A stretch of 64,000 nucleotides of DNA from Nostoc sp. 'Peltigera membranacea cyanobiont' 210A (GTDB lineage Bacteria > Cyanobacteriota > Cyanobacteriia > Cyanobacteriales > Nostocaceae), in the NCBI RefSeq assembly GCF_002246015.1, contig NZ_NOLJ01000001.1:851196-915195 (forward strand), in the 5' to 3' direction. A program made the position numbers and the translations under genes. Under the pieces are notes generated by a model. The model saw only the letters and a list, made by a program, of their open reading frames with translations, did not search any database and was not told where the DNA came from. This document shows positions 7,601-15,797 of this stretch, piece after piece (the first letter of the stretch is position 1; every line of letters starts with the position of its first letter).

Positions 7601-10501
7601 AAAGCAAAATCTGTTCAAAGCATGACTATATTTAAGGTGGGTGCATTGAATCAATGTAATAAACAACATGTTCGTACCTCAATTAGTTTATTACAGGAAT
7701 CCCATACTTTTGGATTAGAGACAGGCGATTTTTTTCATGTACTGGCATCGATGATTTTTAAGTTATTCTATGTCTATTTAAGTGGCACAGAAGTTTTGGA
7801 AATCTTGCTAGCAGATATCAAAGCCTACGAGTCTAATTTTGCCAAAAATCAACGCTTATTAAATTGGTCTAATATCGTCTCTCAAACCATTAAAAATCTC
7901 ACCGAATATAGCGACTATCCAGACTCCCTGATTGGTGAAGATTGTCAAGAAGAAGAACTCTTATCTGCGCTCCTCCAAGAAAAGGACGAATTAACACTCC
8001 ATATATTTTTCTTAAGTAAGCTAACACTCAGTTATCTGTTTGAGAATTTTCCGGTGGCAGTTGAGAATGGAAATCAGGGAGAGCAATACCTCAACGGTGG
8101 CGCAGGAATGCTATCTGTGCCTGTTTTCTACTATTACGATTCTCTGTCTCGTCTGGCTGTCTATCCAACGGCTGAACCATCTCAACAAGAACAATTACTT
8201 TTAAAGGTTGGCGAAAACCAGGAAAAATTGCAGTTTCGAGCCAAATCTGCACCAATGAATTTCCAGCACAAATTTGATTTGGTGGAAGCAGAACGGCATC
8301 GGGTTCTGGGCGAAAAAATAGCAGCAATAGAATTGTACGATCGCGCCATAACTCTAGCTAAAGAAAACCAATATATCCAAGAAGAAGCCCTAAGTAATGA
8401 ACTAGCTGCCAAGTTCTACCTCGACTGGGGCAAACAAAAAATCGCCCAAGTTTATATGCAAGAAGCTTATTACTGCTATGCTCGCTGGGGCGCTAAAGCC
8501 AAAACTGAGGATTTAGAAAAACGTTATCCTCAACTCCTGGCTCCCATCTTACAAGGGCAGCATCATCGCTTTCAACTGAATTCAACTGTCGAAGCATCAT
8601 CATTTCCACATCAAACCATCCACACAAACCTTTCTAGCAGCAGTATTTCGGAAGCCCTCGATTTTGCCACCATCTTTAAAGCCGCACAAGTTCTCTCTAG
8701 TGAAATTCAATTAGAGCAATTACTCACTACCCTTTTGCAAGTGGTAATGGAAAATGCTGGGGCACAAAAAGCTGCTCTACTTGTACTCCAACAGGGCGAC
8801 TTAGTGGTTGAAGCTGTAGCTACCATCAATGAAGGAGTCACTCTGGTATCTGTACCATTGTCAACCAGCGAAGGCATTCCCATTACACTGGTGAACTATG
8901 TCAAACGCAGCTTAAAAACTGTTGTGCTGGATGATGCGGCAGCACAAACTGATTTTATCGCCGACTCATATTTCATGCAGCAACAACCTAAGAGTGTGTT
9001 GTGTACGCCGATGTTAAATCAAGGTAAACTCATCGGGCTGCTATATTTAGAAAATCCGTTGACAATTGGTGCATTCACAAGCGATCGCACCGAAATTATC
9101 CAACTACTATGCGCTCAAGCCGCCATCTCTCTAGAAAATGCCCGTCTTTATCAAGAATCTCAAAATTATGCCCATCAATTAGAGCGATCGCTTGCTCAAC
9201 TCCGTGCTAGCGAAGCCCGCTTCCAGAAACTCGCTGATAATATTCCTGGGGCAATTTACCAACTACGTTTAAATGCTGACGGTTCAGCTTCAATGCCCTA
9301 CGTCAGTTCTGGCTGCTACAACCTTTATGAGGTGACAGCAGAGGAAATAATGACAGGAACGCAGAGTCTTCGTTCTATGGAACATCCAAATGATTTTGCC
9401 AGCATTCAGCAGGCGATGATCTACTCTGCTGAAAACATCACACCATTTCGACACGAATGGCGAATTATCACATCTTCAGGAACCGTAAAATGGCTTCAAG
9501 GTGCATCCCAACCAGAGCGACAAGCTGATGGCTCGATTATATGGGATGGCGTAATCATAGATATTAGCGAACGCAAGCTTGCTGAAGCCGCACTACAAGA
9601 GTCTGAAGCTGATTTACGGCACAAATCTCAGGATTTAGAAGAAGCGCTGCAAAATTTCCAACAAGCCCAATTACAAATGGTGCAAAATGAAAAAATGGCA
9701 ACCTTGGGTAATTTGGTTGCTGGAGTGGCACATGAAATTAATAATCCGATTGGATTTCTCAAAGGCAGCCTTAACAATGCCGAAGAGTATATTCAAGACT
9801 TACTCGCTCATATCCAATCCTACCAACAACATCATCCCACTCCTGCGATCGCAGTTATTGAGCATGGCGAAGAAATTGACCTAGAATTCCTGACTGAAGA
9901 CTTACCAAAGCTAGTAGGCTCGATGAAGGTGGCTTCAGAAAGGATCAAAGATATTAGTATCAGTCTCCGCACCTTCTCCAGAGCCGATACAACCGAAAAA
10001 GTTGCTTGTAACCTCCATGAAGGGATTGAGAGTACCCTGTTGATTTTGAAGTATCGCCTCAAAGCTAACGAAAAACGTCCAGCAATTGAAGTCATCACTG
10101 AGTACGGTAAATTGCCACCAGTTAAGTGCTTTTTAGGACAGCTAAATCAAGTATTTATGAACATCCTCGCTAACGCAATTGATGCCTTAGATACTTCCTG
10201 CGAGGGGCTTTCTTTTGCCCAAGCCCAAGCCACTCATCAGCAAATACTGATTCACACCGAAGTATCCAGTGAGCAAAACATGGTAGCAATTAGCATCAAA
10301 GATAACGGTCAGGGAATACCAGAGGAGGTTAGAGCAAGGATCTTTGACCACCTATTTACAACTAAAGAGGTTGGGAAAGGAACAGGATTAGGATTAGCGA
10401 TCGCTCGTCAAATTGTCGAAGAAACCCATAATGGGCGGTTGAGTTGCAATTCTGTGCTTGGCGAAGGAACAGAATTTGTCATTGAGATTCCAGTATTTTA
10501 A
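4625..10501 (+). CDS. Giant hybrid Ser/Thr kinase - ATPase - GAF - PAS - histidine kinase
   Basis: A 1958-residue multi-sensor signalling protein. Domain order (approximate residues): Ser/Thr protein kinase 7-270 with HKDIKPANIL (about 133) and a DFS instead of DFG triad (IDFSIAS); AAA-type predicted ATPase with Walker A GFSGIGKT (about 338) and Walker B FLDDLQWAD; long helical/TPR-like middle (about 700-1300); GAF about 1345-1500; PAS about 1527-1645; coiled coil; histidine kinase with H-box VAHEINNP (His about 1702), N-box, DNGQGIPEE and GLGLAIARQI. Thus both Ser/Thr and His phosphorylation are plausible. No receiver protein is adjacent, so the partner is unknown. Such 'multi-kinases' are typical of heterocystous cyanobacteria. 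Cytosolic; no signal or TM seen. Confidence 0.92.
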   Translation: MVSIPGYHVSKELYNGSRTLVYRANRETDQKSVVIKLMKTAYPSFSELVQFRNQFTIAKNLNLPGIIQTYSLETYQNGYVLVMEDFGGISLKQWQDRGENRRIGETPQALIEFLQVAIALCNTLDILIHHRVIHKDIKPANILINPETKEVKLIDFSIASLLPRETQSLMSPSVLEGTLGYLSPEQTGRMNRGIDYRTDFYSLGVTFYELLTGQLPFQSHEPMELLHCHIAKLPPLVHEINPQIAPVLSSIVSKLMAKNAEDRYQSAFGLKYDLENCLAQLKETGKIVSFPIAQRDVCDRFIIPEKLYGREHEVETLLKAFDRVTNNQTELMLVAGFSGIGKTALVNEVHKPIVRQRGYFIKGKFDQFNRNIPFSAFVQAFRDLMGQLLSESDVQLSTWKNKILQVLGDEGQVILEVIPELEQIIGQQPPATELSQSAAQNRFNLLFQKFIQVFTTKEHPLVIFLDDLQWADFASLKLMQLLMSESGNGSLLLIGAYRDNEVSTTHQLMLTLAEIRKANATIHSITLAPLSKASLNKLVVDTLSCSDKTAQALTELVYQKTQGNPFFATHFLKVLYEDGLITFNFAQGYWQCDIAAVKALALTDDVVEFVALQLQKLPAATQNVLKLAACIGNQFDLRTLAIVSEQSETETAAYLWKALQEGLVLPTTEVYKFFQYSGDDSDSNPLNCDFQVPIYKFLHDRVQQAAYSLIPDEEKQFTHLKIGQLLLQNTSELQQEERIFEIVSQLNRGILLIIQPAERQQLAQLNLNAGRKAKEATAYSAAIHYFYSGMQLLTINSWEIAYELTRSLYEEAAEAAFLNNEFEQMESLIQVVIEQTTTLLDRVKVYEVQLQAYQVRNQSFKALATGRELLAQLGVTLPESVTPPDIQQYVVNTLSTLAARSIEGLVDLPLMDDTKALVALRIMASIAPAIHQTAPYLFPIIACEEVNLSLKYGNAPLSAPGYADFGIVLNICNQIESGYEFGQLALMLVDRFKAKSVQSMTIFKVGALNQCNKQHVRTSISLLQESHTFGLETGDFFHVLASMIFKLFYVYLSGTEVLEILLADIKAYESNFAKNQRLLNWSNIVSQTIKNLTEYSDYPDSLIGEDCQEEELLSALLQEKDELTLHIFFLSKLTLSYLFENFPVAVENGNQGEQYLNGGAGMLSVPVFYYYDSLSRLAVYPTAEPSQQEQLLLKVGENQEKLQFRAKSAPMNFQHKFDLVEAERHRVLGEKIAAIELYDRAITLAKENQYIQEEALSNELAAKFYLDWGKQKIAQVYMQEAYYCYARWGAKAKTEDLEKRYPQLLAPILQGQHHRFQLNSTVEASSFPHQTIHTNLSSSSISEALDFATIFKAAQVLSSEIQLEQLLTTLLQVVMENAGAQKAALLVLQQGDLVVEAVATINEGVTLVSVPLSTSEGIPITLVNYVKRSLKTVVLDDAAAQTDFIADSYFMQQQPKSVLCTPMLNQGKLIGLLYLENPLTIGAFTSDRTEIIQLLCAQAAISLENARLYQESQNYAHQLERSLAQLRASEARFQKLADNIPGAIYQLRLNADGSASMPYVSSGCYNLYEVTAEEIMTGTQSLRSMEHPNDFASIQQAMIYSAENITPFRHEWRIITSSGTVKWLQGASQPERQADGSIIWDGVIIDISERKLAEAALQESEADLRHKSQDLEEALQNFQQAQLQMVQNEKMATLGNLVAGVAHEINNPIGFLKGSLNNAEEYIQDLLAHIQSYQQHHPTPAIAVIEHGEEIDLEFLTEDLPKLVGSMKVASERIKDISISLRTFSRADTTEKVACNLHEGIESTLLILKYRLKANEKRPAIEVITEYGKLPPVKCFLGQLNQVFMNILANAIDALDTSCEGLSFAQAQATHQQILIHTEVSSEQNMVAISIKDNGQGIPEEVRARIFDHLFTTKEVGKGTGLGLAIARQIVEETHNGRLSCNSVLGEGTEFVIEIPVF

Positions 10502-10667
10502 CTAATTTGTGATTTTCCTCTTAACGCATAACGCGTCTAATTTTTCGGTAGTGCAGAGAACAGCGATCGCATAATTCTTCAAATCTGTATAATTTGATTC
10601 TAAATTAGGTATCGTTCAGAGTTAAGATGACACAATTGCCTCAAATTGTGGTTAAAACTACAAAAAA

Positions 10668-11933
10668 TTGTTAAAACAACTAACTAATACCGTATTTCCA
10701 GCCTCAGTCTTCCGACTAGAGAGTGGTTTAACTTTTATTCATCAAGAAATTCCCACCACTCCCGTAGTTGTGGCGGATGTTTGGGTGCGTGCTGGAGCCA
10801 GCTTAGAGCCAAAACCGTGGTTTGGCATGGCGCACTTTTTAGAACACATGATTTTTAAAGGTACGGCGACGCTACCCCCTGGAATGTTCGATTCCAAAGT
10901 GGAAAACCGGGGTGGCGTGAGTAATGCAGCAACAAGCTATGATTATGCTCATTATTCACTCACCACAGCTGCCCCTTATTTAAAAGATACTCTGCCCTAC
11001 TTGGGAGAACTACTACTCAATGCGGCAATTCCAGAAGATGAATTTAGCCGGGAACGGGATGTAGTGCTAGAGGAAATTCGCTCTTGTCAGGACGATTCCG
11101 ACTGGATAGGATTTCAAGCTCTAATTCAAAGCATCTATCCGCATCACCCTTACGGACGTTCGGTGCTGGGTACTGAGCAAGAACTGATGCAGCAGTCACC
11201 AGAAGCAATGCGCTGTTTTCATCACGCCCACTATCAGCCGGAAAATATGACGGTGGTAATTGCTGGAGGTATAGCCCAGCAACCAGCTTGGGAAATGGTA
11301 AATCATTCATTTGCTGATTTTGCCGAACGCTCTAATTGTCCGCAGTTTGAGAAAGTGACAAAGCCAGTCATAGCAGGTATTCACCGTCAAGAACTGTGTT
11401 TACCACGCATAGAGCAAGCGCGATTGTTTATGGCGTGGCTGGTACCCGGAGTAGAAGATATACGTACTGGCTATGGTTTAGATTTTTTGTCAGTGTTATT
11501 GGCAGAAGGGCGGACTTCGCGTTTAGTGCGTGATTTGCGCGAAGATTTGCAATTAGTACAGGGAATTTGCAGTAGTTTTTCTCTACAACGGGAATCGAGT
11601 TTATTTACAATTACTGCCTGGTTGGAAACAGAAAATATAGAGGAAGTTGAGTCCTTAATTTGCGCTCATTTGGATGATTTGCAGACTAAAGGAATTAGCG
11701 AACAAGAACTTGCTCGTACACGCAGGTTGCTATGTAATGAGTATGCGTTTTCCACCGAAACACCAAATCAACTGACAGGGCTTTATGGATATTACAATAC
11801 CATTGCTCAAGCTGAATTAGCTGTGACATATCCCCAGCAAATTCAGTCTTTTGATGCCCAAGAACTGCAAAAATTAGCTAAACAGTATCTTTCGCTGGAG
11901 AATTACGCGGTTACTGTACTTAAACCGTGTTAG
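10668..11933 (+). CDS. M16B zinc peptidase, catalytic subunit
   Basis: A pitrilysin/processing-peptidase-like protein of 421 residues. The zinc motif HFLEH is at residues 56-60, and the third ligand region RDVVLEEIRS follows about 75 residues later, so it should be active. The C-terminal half (M16_C) contains the RLVRDLREDLQLVQG region. Start is TTG 10668, for lack of an in-frame ATG that retains the usual N-terminus. The next gene is its inactive partner; pairs like this form heterodimers analogous to mitochondrial processing peptidase. No signal peptide is visible. Substrate unknown in this organism. Confidence 0.88.
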   Translation: MLKQLTNTVFPASVFRLESGLTFIHQEIPTTPVVVADVWVRAGASLEPKPWFGMAHFLEHMIFKGTATLPPGMFDSKVENRGGVSNAATSYDYAHYSLTTAAPYLKDTLPYLGELLLNAAIPEDEFSRERDVVLEEIRSCQDDSDWIGFQALIQSIYPHHPYGRSVLGTEQELMQQSPEAMRCFHHAHYQPENMTVVIAGGIAQQPAWEMVNHSFADFAERSNCPQFEKVTKPVIAGIHRQELCLPRIEQARLFMAWLVPGVEDIRTGYGLDFLSVLLAEGRTSRLVRDLREDLQLVQGICSSFSLQRESSLFTITAWLETENIEEVESLICAHLDDLQTKGISEQELARTRRLLCNEYAFSTETPNQLTGLYGYYNTIAQAELAVTYPQQIQSFDAQELQKLAKQYLSLENYAVTVLKPC

Positions 11934-12033
11934 TCATTAGTTATTAGTCATTAGTCATTAGCAAAAGACGAATGACAAATGACAAATGACAAATGACAAA
12001 TGACAAAGGACAAAGGACAAAGGACAAATGACA
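11931..12033. repeat. Two adjoining heptamer arrays filling the space between the M16 genes
   Basis: Four TAGTCAT/TAGTTAT units (11931-11958) are followed, after a short spacer, by five AATGACA (11971-12005), three AAGGACA (12006-12026) and one AATGACA (12027-12033). The first unit supplies the TAG stop of the upstream gene. The last contains the ATG of the downstream gene, and the AAGGACA units supply Shine-Dalgarno-like AAGGA sequences. Confidence 0.9.
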
Positions 12034-13299
12034 ACCTTGCTGCAAAAATCGCCCATCCATCGCACCGTATTGAACAATGGGATTGTCGTGCTGGTGGCAG
12101 AAAATCCGGCTGCGGACATTATTGCAGCGCGAATCTTTGTGCGTGCTGGTAGTTGTAACGAAAACCGGGAGCAAGCAGGGTTGGCACATTTGCTCTCAGC
12201 AGTGATGACAAAGGGATGCGATGGACTTTCTAGCTTGGAAATTGCAGAAAAAGTCGAGTCTGTAGGGGCGAGTTTGAGTGCCGATGCTGGCACTGATTAT
12301 TTTTTGCTATCTTTCAAGACGGTAACATCCGATTTTGCGGAAATTTTAACATTGGCAGGGCGGATTTTGCGATCGCCGACTTTTCCCGAAACTCAAGTGG
12401 AACTAGAACGGCGTTTAGCACTCCAAGATATTCGTTCCCAAAAAGAGCAACCGTTCAATGTCGCCTTTGAACAAATGCGGCAGGTAATGTACCAAAATCA
12501 TCCATACTCGATGTCAGTGCTGGGAGATGAATCCACCATGAGCCGCTTAACTCGTGCGGATTTAGTGGAGTATCACCAAACTTATTTCCGCCCAGATAAT
12601 ATAGTAATTAGTATTGCTGGTAGAGTCACACCCACAAATGCAGTGGCATTGGTGGAAGAAGTTTTTGCTGATTGGCAAGCTACAACTCAAGCACTGCCAA
12701 TACTAAATTTACCTGAAATTAAGGTGGAACCGCAGGTAAGACTAAAGCCAATACAGACACAACAATCAATCGTGATGCTCGGTTATTTAGGAACAGCGGT
12801 GAGTTCTGTTGACTACGCCCCACTGAAATTGCTGTGTACCTACTTGGGAAATGGGCTTTCTAGCCGCTTGTTTGTGGAATTGCGAGAAAAACGCGGTTTA
12901 GCTTACGAAGTCTCCGCCTTTTACTCTACAAGGCTATTTCCAGCCTCATTTGTCGTTTACATGGGTACGGCACCAGAAAATACCAGCATTGCCCTAGAAG
13001 GATTGCGTACAGAAGTAGATTTGTTGTGTACCACCGAAGTATCCGAAAGCGCACTCCAAGCTGCGAAGAATAAAATTCTGGGGCAGTACGCCTTGGGTAA
13101 ACAAACCAACGGGCAAATTGCTCAGATATACGGTTGGTATGAAATTTTGGGCTTAGGAATTGATTTTGACACCAGGTTCCAAGAATTGATTGCGGCGGTG
13201 ACTGCCAAGGATGCGATCGCCGCAGCTTGTAAGTATTTAAAAGAGCCTTACTTGTCTTTAGTTGGTCAAGAAGAAGCAATTAATCGAGCGATCGGGTAA
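12028..13299 (+). CDS. M16B peptidase-like protein, non-catalytic partner
   Basis: This 423-residue M16 family protein is homologous to the preceding gene. At the zinc site it reads LAHLLSAVMTKG: HxxEH has become HLLSA, so Glu and the second His are lost and it should not bind catalytic zinc. The C-terminal region keeps the R/Y pair-like motif (FVELREKRGLAYEVSAFY) used for substrate binding in M16 dimers. It is probably the structural or substrate-binding subunit of a heterodimer with the catalytic gene upstream. The ATG lies inside a heptamer repeat whose AAGGA units act as ribosome binding site. Confidence 0.87.
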   Translation: MTTLLQKSPIHRTVLNNGIVVLVAENPAADIIAARIFVRAGSCNENREQAGLAHLLSAVMTKGCDGLSSLEIAEKVESVGASLSADAGTDYFLLSFKTVTSDFAEILTLAGRILRSPTFPETQVELERRLALQDIRSQKEQPFNVAFEQMRQVMYQNHPYSMSVLGDESTMSRLTRADLVEYHQTYFRPDNIVISIAGRVTPTNAVALVEEVFADWQATTQALPILNLPEIKVEPQVRLKPIQTQQSIVMLGYLGTAVSSVDYAPLKLLCTYLGNGLSSRLFVELREKRGLAYEVSAFYSTRLFPASFVVYMGTAPENTSIALEGLRTEVDLLCTTEVSESALQAAKNKILGQYALGKQTNGQIAQIYGWYEILGLGIDFDTRFQELIAAVTAKDAIAAACKYLKEPYLSLVGQEEAINRAIG

Positions 13300-13337
13300 C
13301 TGAGAATATGCCGCAGCTACGCCCATCTAAACCTCCG

Positions 13338-13380
13338 GGGTACTCCCGCCACATTGGTACTCCAATTGGCGGTGATGGGG
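13338..13380. repeat. Left hairpin flanking the tnpB remnant
   Basis: CCGCCACATTGG (13346-13357) folds onto CCAATTGGCGG (13362-13372) with a TACT loop. Its layout matches the hairpin at 13897-13927, and several stem base pairs differ by compensatory changes. Probably the subterminal end structure of an IS605/IS1341-type element. Confidence 0.55.
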
Positions 13381-13389
13381 GATAGGAGG

Positions 13390-13472
13390 GCAATTATTGG
13401 GGTGACGCTCGTTCCTTTCTACGAGACGCTGCGCGAACGCTACCGCAACGCTTTCGATACCCCGATAATTGC
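13390..13472. mobile_element. Small inverted-repeat element inside the tnpB relic
   Basis: GCAATTATTGGGGT (13390-13403) and ACCCCGATAATTGC (13459-13472) are inverted repeats with a single mismatch. They bracket a core with CTACGAGACGCTGCGCGAACGC, related to the dispersed repeats at 2322-2378 and 36356-36405. It sits exactly where the 5' half of tnpB should be. About 83 bp, non-coding. Confidence 0.5.
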
Positions 13473-13921
13473 TAATTCATTGGCTTTTGATTTTCTTTCT
13501 AAGACTACGGATAAATTCACGGATTGACTTAATTGTTTTTGAAAACTTGAACATTAGAGGCTTGGCTAGAACACGGCTGGCCAAGTCGATACTAGATGTG
13601 GCGTGGGGTGCATTCCTTCAAATTATGCAAGCAGTAGCGGTAAAACGCGGCAAGCTGACACTTGGAGTTGACCCTAGAGGCACGAGTATTAATTGTTCGA
13701 GTTGTGGTGAAAGGGTCGAAAAAACTCTTGCCAAACGCGAACATAGTTGTTCTTGTGGATTGGTCATTGACCGCGACTGGAACAGTGCATTGAATTTGTT
13801 AAAGCGTGGATCGGTTGGACTACCGATTCCTGTCTGCGGAGGCTTAGACAGTAGTCAGTCTGTGAAGCAGAAAATCTCATTTGTGAATTTGAGATGCTCC
13901 CGCTACATTGCTTGCAATTAG
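13469..13921 (+). pseudogene. tnpB: TnpB (IS605 OrfB) C-terminal remnant
   Basis: Only the C-terminal third of a TnpB RNA-guided nuclease remains. DLIVFENLNIRGLARTR is the RuvC-II region with its Glu. SCSCG and NCSSCG form the CxxC...CxC zinc finger, and DRDWNSALNLL is the RuvC-III Asp motif. The N-terminal half with RuvC-I and its Asp is absent and replaced by repeat DNA. The reading frame has no natural start. No TnpA is present. An intact TnpB has about 370-430 residues, against about 140 recognisable here. The element is therefore dead for both transposition and cleavage. Confidence 0.85.
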
Positions 13922-13927
13922 CGGTGA
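13897..13927. repeat. Right hairpin at the end of the tnpB remnant
   Basis: CCGCTACATTGC (13900-13911) folds onto GCAATTAGCGG (13914-13924) and overlaps the tnpB stop. Compared with the left hairpin the outer pair C-G has become T-A and the inner G-C has become C-G, with both sides changed together. This is the position of the 3' end structure / omega-RNA scaffold hairpin in TnpB elements. Confidence 0.55.
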
Positions 13928-14020
13928 GAGTTGTCACCAGAAATATTGTAAAATACAGCAGCTGTTTTTTAGACCAAGCGGCTGTACCATTAGCATGAGA
14001 ATATTCTGGGAGTAAATTCC

Positions 14021-15016
14021 ATGCAACGCAGCCTGACAGCAAGTATTTTGAGTTACTTAAAATTACTATATCCAACTGTAAATCGCTGTAAAATGGAAAA
14101 ACGGCAAAAGGGTTGGCGGCCAAAGAGGTCTAAATCTTTATCAGCCATTGAAATACTCTTGTTTTCCGCTACGCCTCTGCTTATTGCTTCAACATCTGTA
14201 GTATCAATAGCAGCACCACAAAAAATTGCCCAAGTAAATCCTGGAAATAGCATCAACCGCCCTATCCTCAAAGTTGGTAGCCAAGGCGAACGTGTGTCTG
14301 AACTTCAAGCAGCTCTGAAACTTTTGGGTTTTTACTCTGGTGCTGTAGATGGTACATATAGTGAGAATACAGCCAGTGCTGTTTCCCGGTTTAAACAAGC
14401 AGCTGGCTTGAATCCAGATGGCGTTGTTGATGCCAGCACTTGGCAACGACTTTTTCCTAATCAACCAGTAGCAGCATCAACCGTCCCTTCATCTCAGCCA
14501 AGATTTAACTCAGCGACAAATTTTCCTGTTCCAACTCAGGCTAGTAATCTCACCAACGTTGTAAATCCCAACCCCAATCCTCCGAGACAAGCTGTAACAC
14601 AAGTTCCGACTAGACCAAAACCAAAACCTACTACCCCAAAAAAAGCTGTAACCCAGGTTACGAACAACCCTGAGCCAAGACCTGCTACTCCCAGAAAAAC
14701 TACAACTTCTAGCACAAAGAAACCACCTAAGCGTACTACATCAACTACTAGAACTCAGTCAAACACAACTACAAAACGAACTCCTGGTATTCAATACACC
14801 TCAGAAGGATTGCCAATTTTGCGTATAGGATTACGTGGTTCTGAAGTTGTTAAGTTGCAACAACAACTGAAAAAGCTTGGTTTCTTGAAAGGTGATGCCG
14901 ATGGAGACTTTGGGGAGACAACCGAAACAGCAGTGAAAGCTGCACAAAAGCGCTATGGTTTAGAACCTGACGGCGTAGTTGGTGGCTCTACCTGGGAGGT
15001 TCTTTTGCGGCGTTAG
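14021..15016 (+). CDS. Exported protein with two peptidoglycan-binding (PG_binding_1) domains
   Basis: A 331-residue protein. The N-terminus is basic, then comes a hydrophobic segment (about residues 44-66: IEILLFSATPLLIASTSVV), so it is exported or membrane-anchored. The first PG_binding_1 domain is at about 83-150 (VGSQGERVSELQAALKLLGF). A Pro/Thr/Lys-rich flexible linker with partial repeats spans about 155-260. The second PG_binding_1 domain is at about 266-330 (LRGSEVVKLQQQLKKLGFL). No hydrolase domain is fused, so it probably tethers to cell wall or is an autonomous wall-binding protein. GGGAG lies 8 bases before the chosen ATG. Monocistronic; a hairpin follows. Confidence 0.85.
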   Translation: MQRSLTASILSYLKLLYPTVNRCKMEKRQKGWRPKRSKSLSAIEILLFSATPLLIASTSVVSIAAPQKIAQVNPGNSINRPILKVGSQGERVSELQAALKLLGFYSGAVDGTYSENTASAVSRFKQAAGLNPDGVVDASTWQRLFPNQPVAASTVPSSQPRFNSATNFPVPTQASNLTNVVNPNPNPPRQAVTQVPTRPKPKPTTPKKAVTQVTNNPEPRPATPRKTTTSSTKKPPKRTTSTTRTQSNTTTKRTPGIQYTSEGLPILRIGLRGSEVVKLQQQLKKLGFLKGDADGDFGETTETAVKAAQKRYGLEPDGVVGGSTWEVLLRR

Positions 15017-15439
15017 GCATAGTATGAGCATAGCCAGCGTCTCCTTTGGGTGTAAGCAAAAACGCTGACAAAATGCTCGATAACTTATTTCTTTTTTGGA
15101 AATCCCCAAGTTACAGAGGTTTTTCAACTTCAATAAACCTCTGTTGGGGTTTTGCGCTTCACAGCATTTTTGATTAATTTAACTAAATCACCGTAAGTTA
15201 CCCACTTAAACTGTACTCAGGTCGGTGTGGGTAGTTCACTGCGGTACATCCTGCAATACGATAAAGATATACCGATTAGAAGTATCTCTCTTGCCAGCAC
15301 TGAAAAATTACATTGATTTTAGGCTGATAAAAGATGATGGCAACTTTAGGAGTCAAGCACAACACTCGATCGTGTTACAAATCACAACTGGCAATAGTGA
15401 AATTAATTAAACTTACTGCTAATTCCTCTAAAAAAACTT
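15017..15439. other. Intergenic region with terminator
   Basis: It holds the hairpin described next and AT-rich DNA leading to the small membrane-protein gene. An open frame at 15225-15410 lacks recognisable features and I do not call it. No tRNA or repeat array seen. Confidence 0.5.
15104..15155 (+). terminator. Hairpin terminator after the peptidoglycan-binding protein gene
   Basis: CCCCAA plus ACAGAGGTTT (15113-15122) pair with AAACCTCTGT (15135-15144) plus TGGGG around a 12-base loop, followed by TTTTG. The outer CCCCA/TGGGG pairing after a small bulge extends the stem. Confidence 0.65.
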
Positions 15440-15793
15440 ATGCAACACTTTTTATTAACTTGGCTCGGTACTGCGGTGGCGTTATTCATTACAGCTAATA
15501 TCGTTCCGGGATTCTTTATCAAGAATTTTGTGACTGCCTTAATTGCTGCCTTTGTAATTGGTCTAGTTAATGCATTTATTAGACCAATTTTACAGATTTT
15601 GACATTTCCAATTACCTTGCTCACCTTTGGTTTATTTACATTGGTGATTAACGCCTTAGCCCTTTGGCTGGCAAGTGTCCTAACTCCTGGTTCTGGTTTT
15701 GAGATTCAGGGCTTTTTACCTGCTTTGTTAGGTTCAATTGTACTAGCAATTGTTTCTAGCATCATTAACTATTTTTTGAGAGTTGTTGACTAG
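15440..15793 (+). CDS. Small four-helix membrane protein of the phage-holin superfamily IV / DUF360 (YvlD-like)
   Basis: A 117-residue, almost entirely hydrophobic protein with four predicted membrane helices (about residues 5-24, 30-50, 55-80, 90-113). The loop motif GLVNAFIRPILQILTFP (N-x-x-x-R-P-x-x) is characteristic of this widespread bacterial family. The 'holin' name is a family label; a lytic role is not implied and no phage genes are nearby. Its stop is 4 bases from the stop of the convergent CobE-like gene. Confidence 0.82.
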   Translation: MQHFLLTWLGTAVALFITANIVPGFFIKNFVTALIAAFVIGLVNAFIRPILQILTFPITLLTFGLFTLVINALALWLASVLTPGSGFEIQGFLPALLGSIVLAIVSSIINYFLRVVD

Positions 15794-15797
15794 AAAA

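Noticed and set aside
11931..12033. CRISPR array
   Set aside because: Heptamers without unique spacers of constant length.
13764..14123. Minus-strand open frame opposite tnpB and the peptidoglycan-binding gene
   Set aside because: Antisense to recognisable TnpB zinc-finger coding sequence and to hairpin DNA; no protein features.
15225..15410. 61-codon open frame in the spacer before the holin-like gene
   Set aside because: No similarity, unusual composition and no ribosome binding site.
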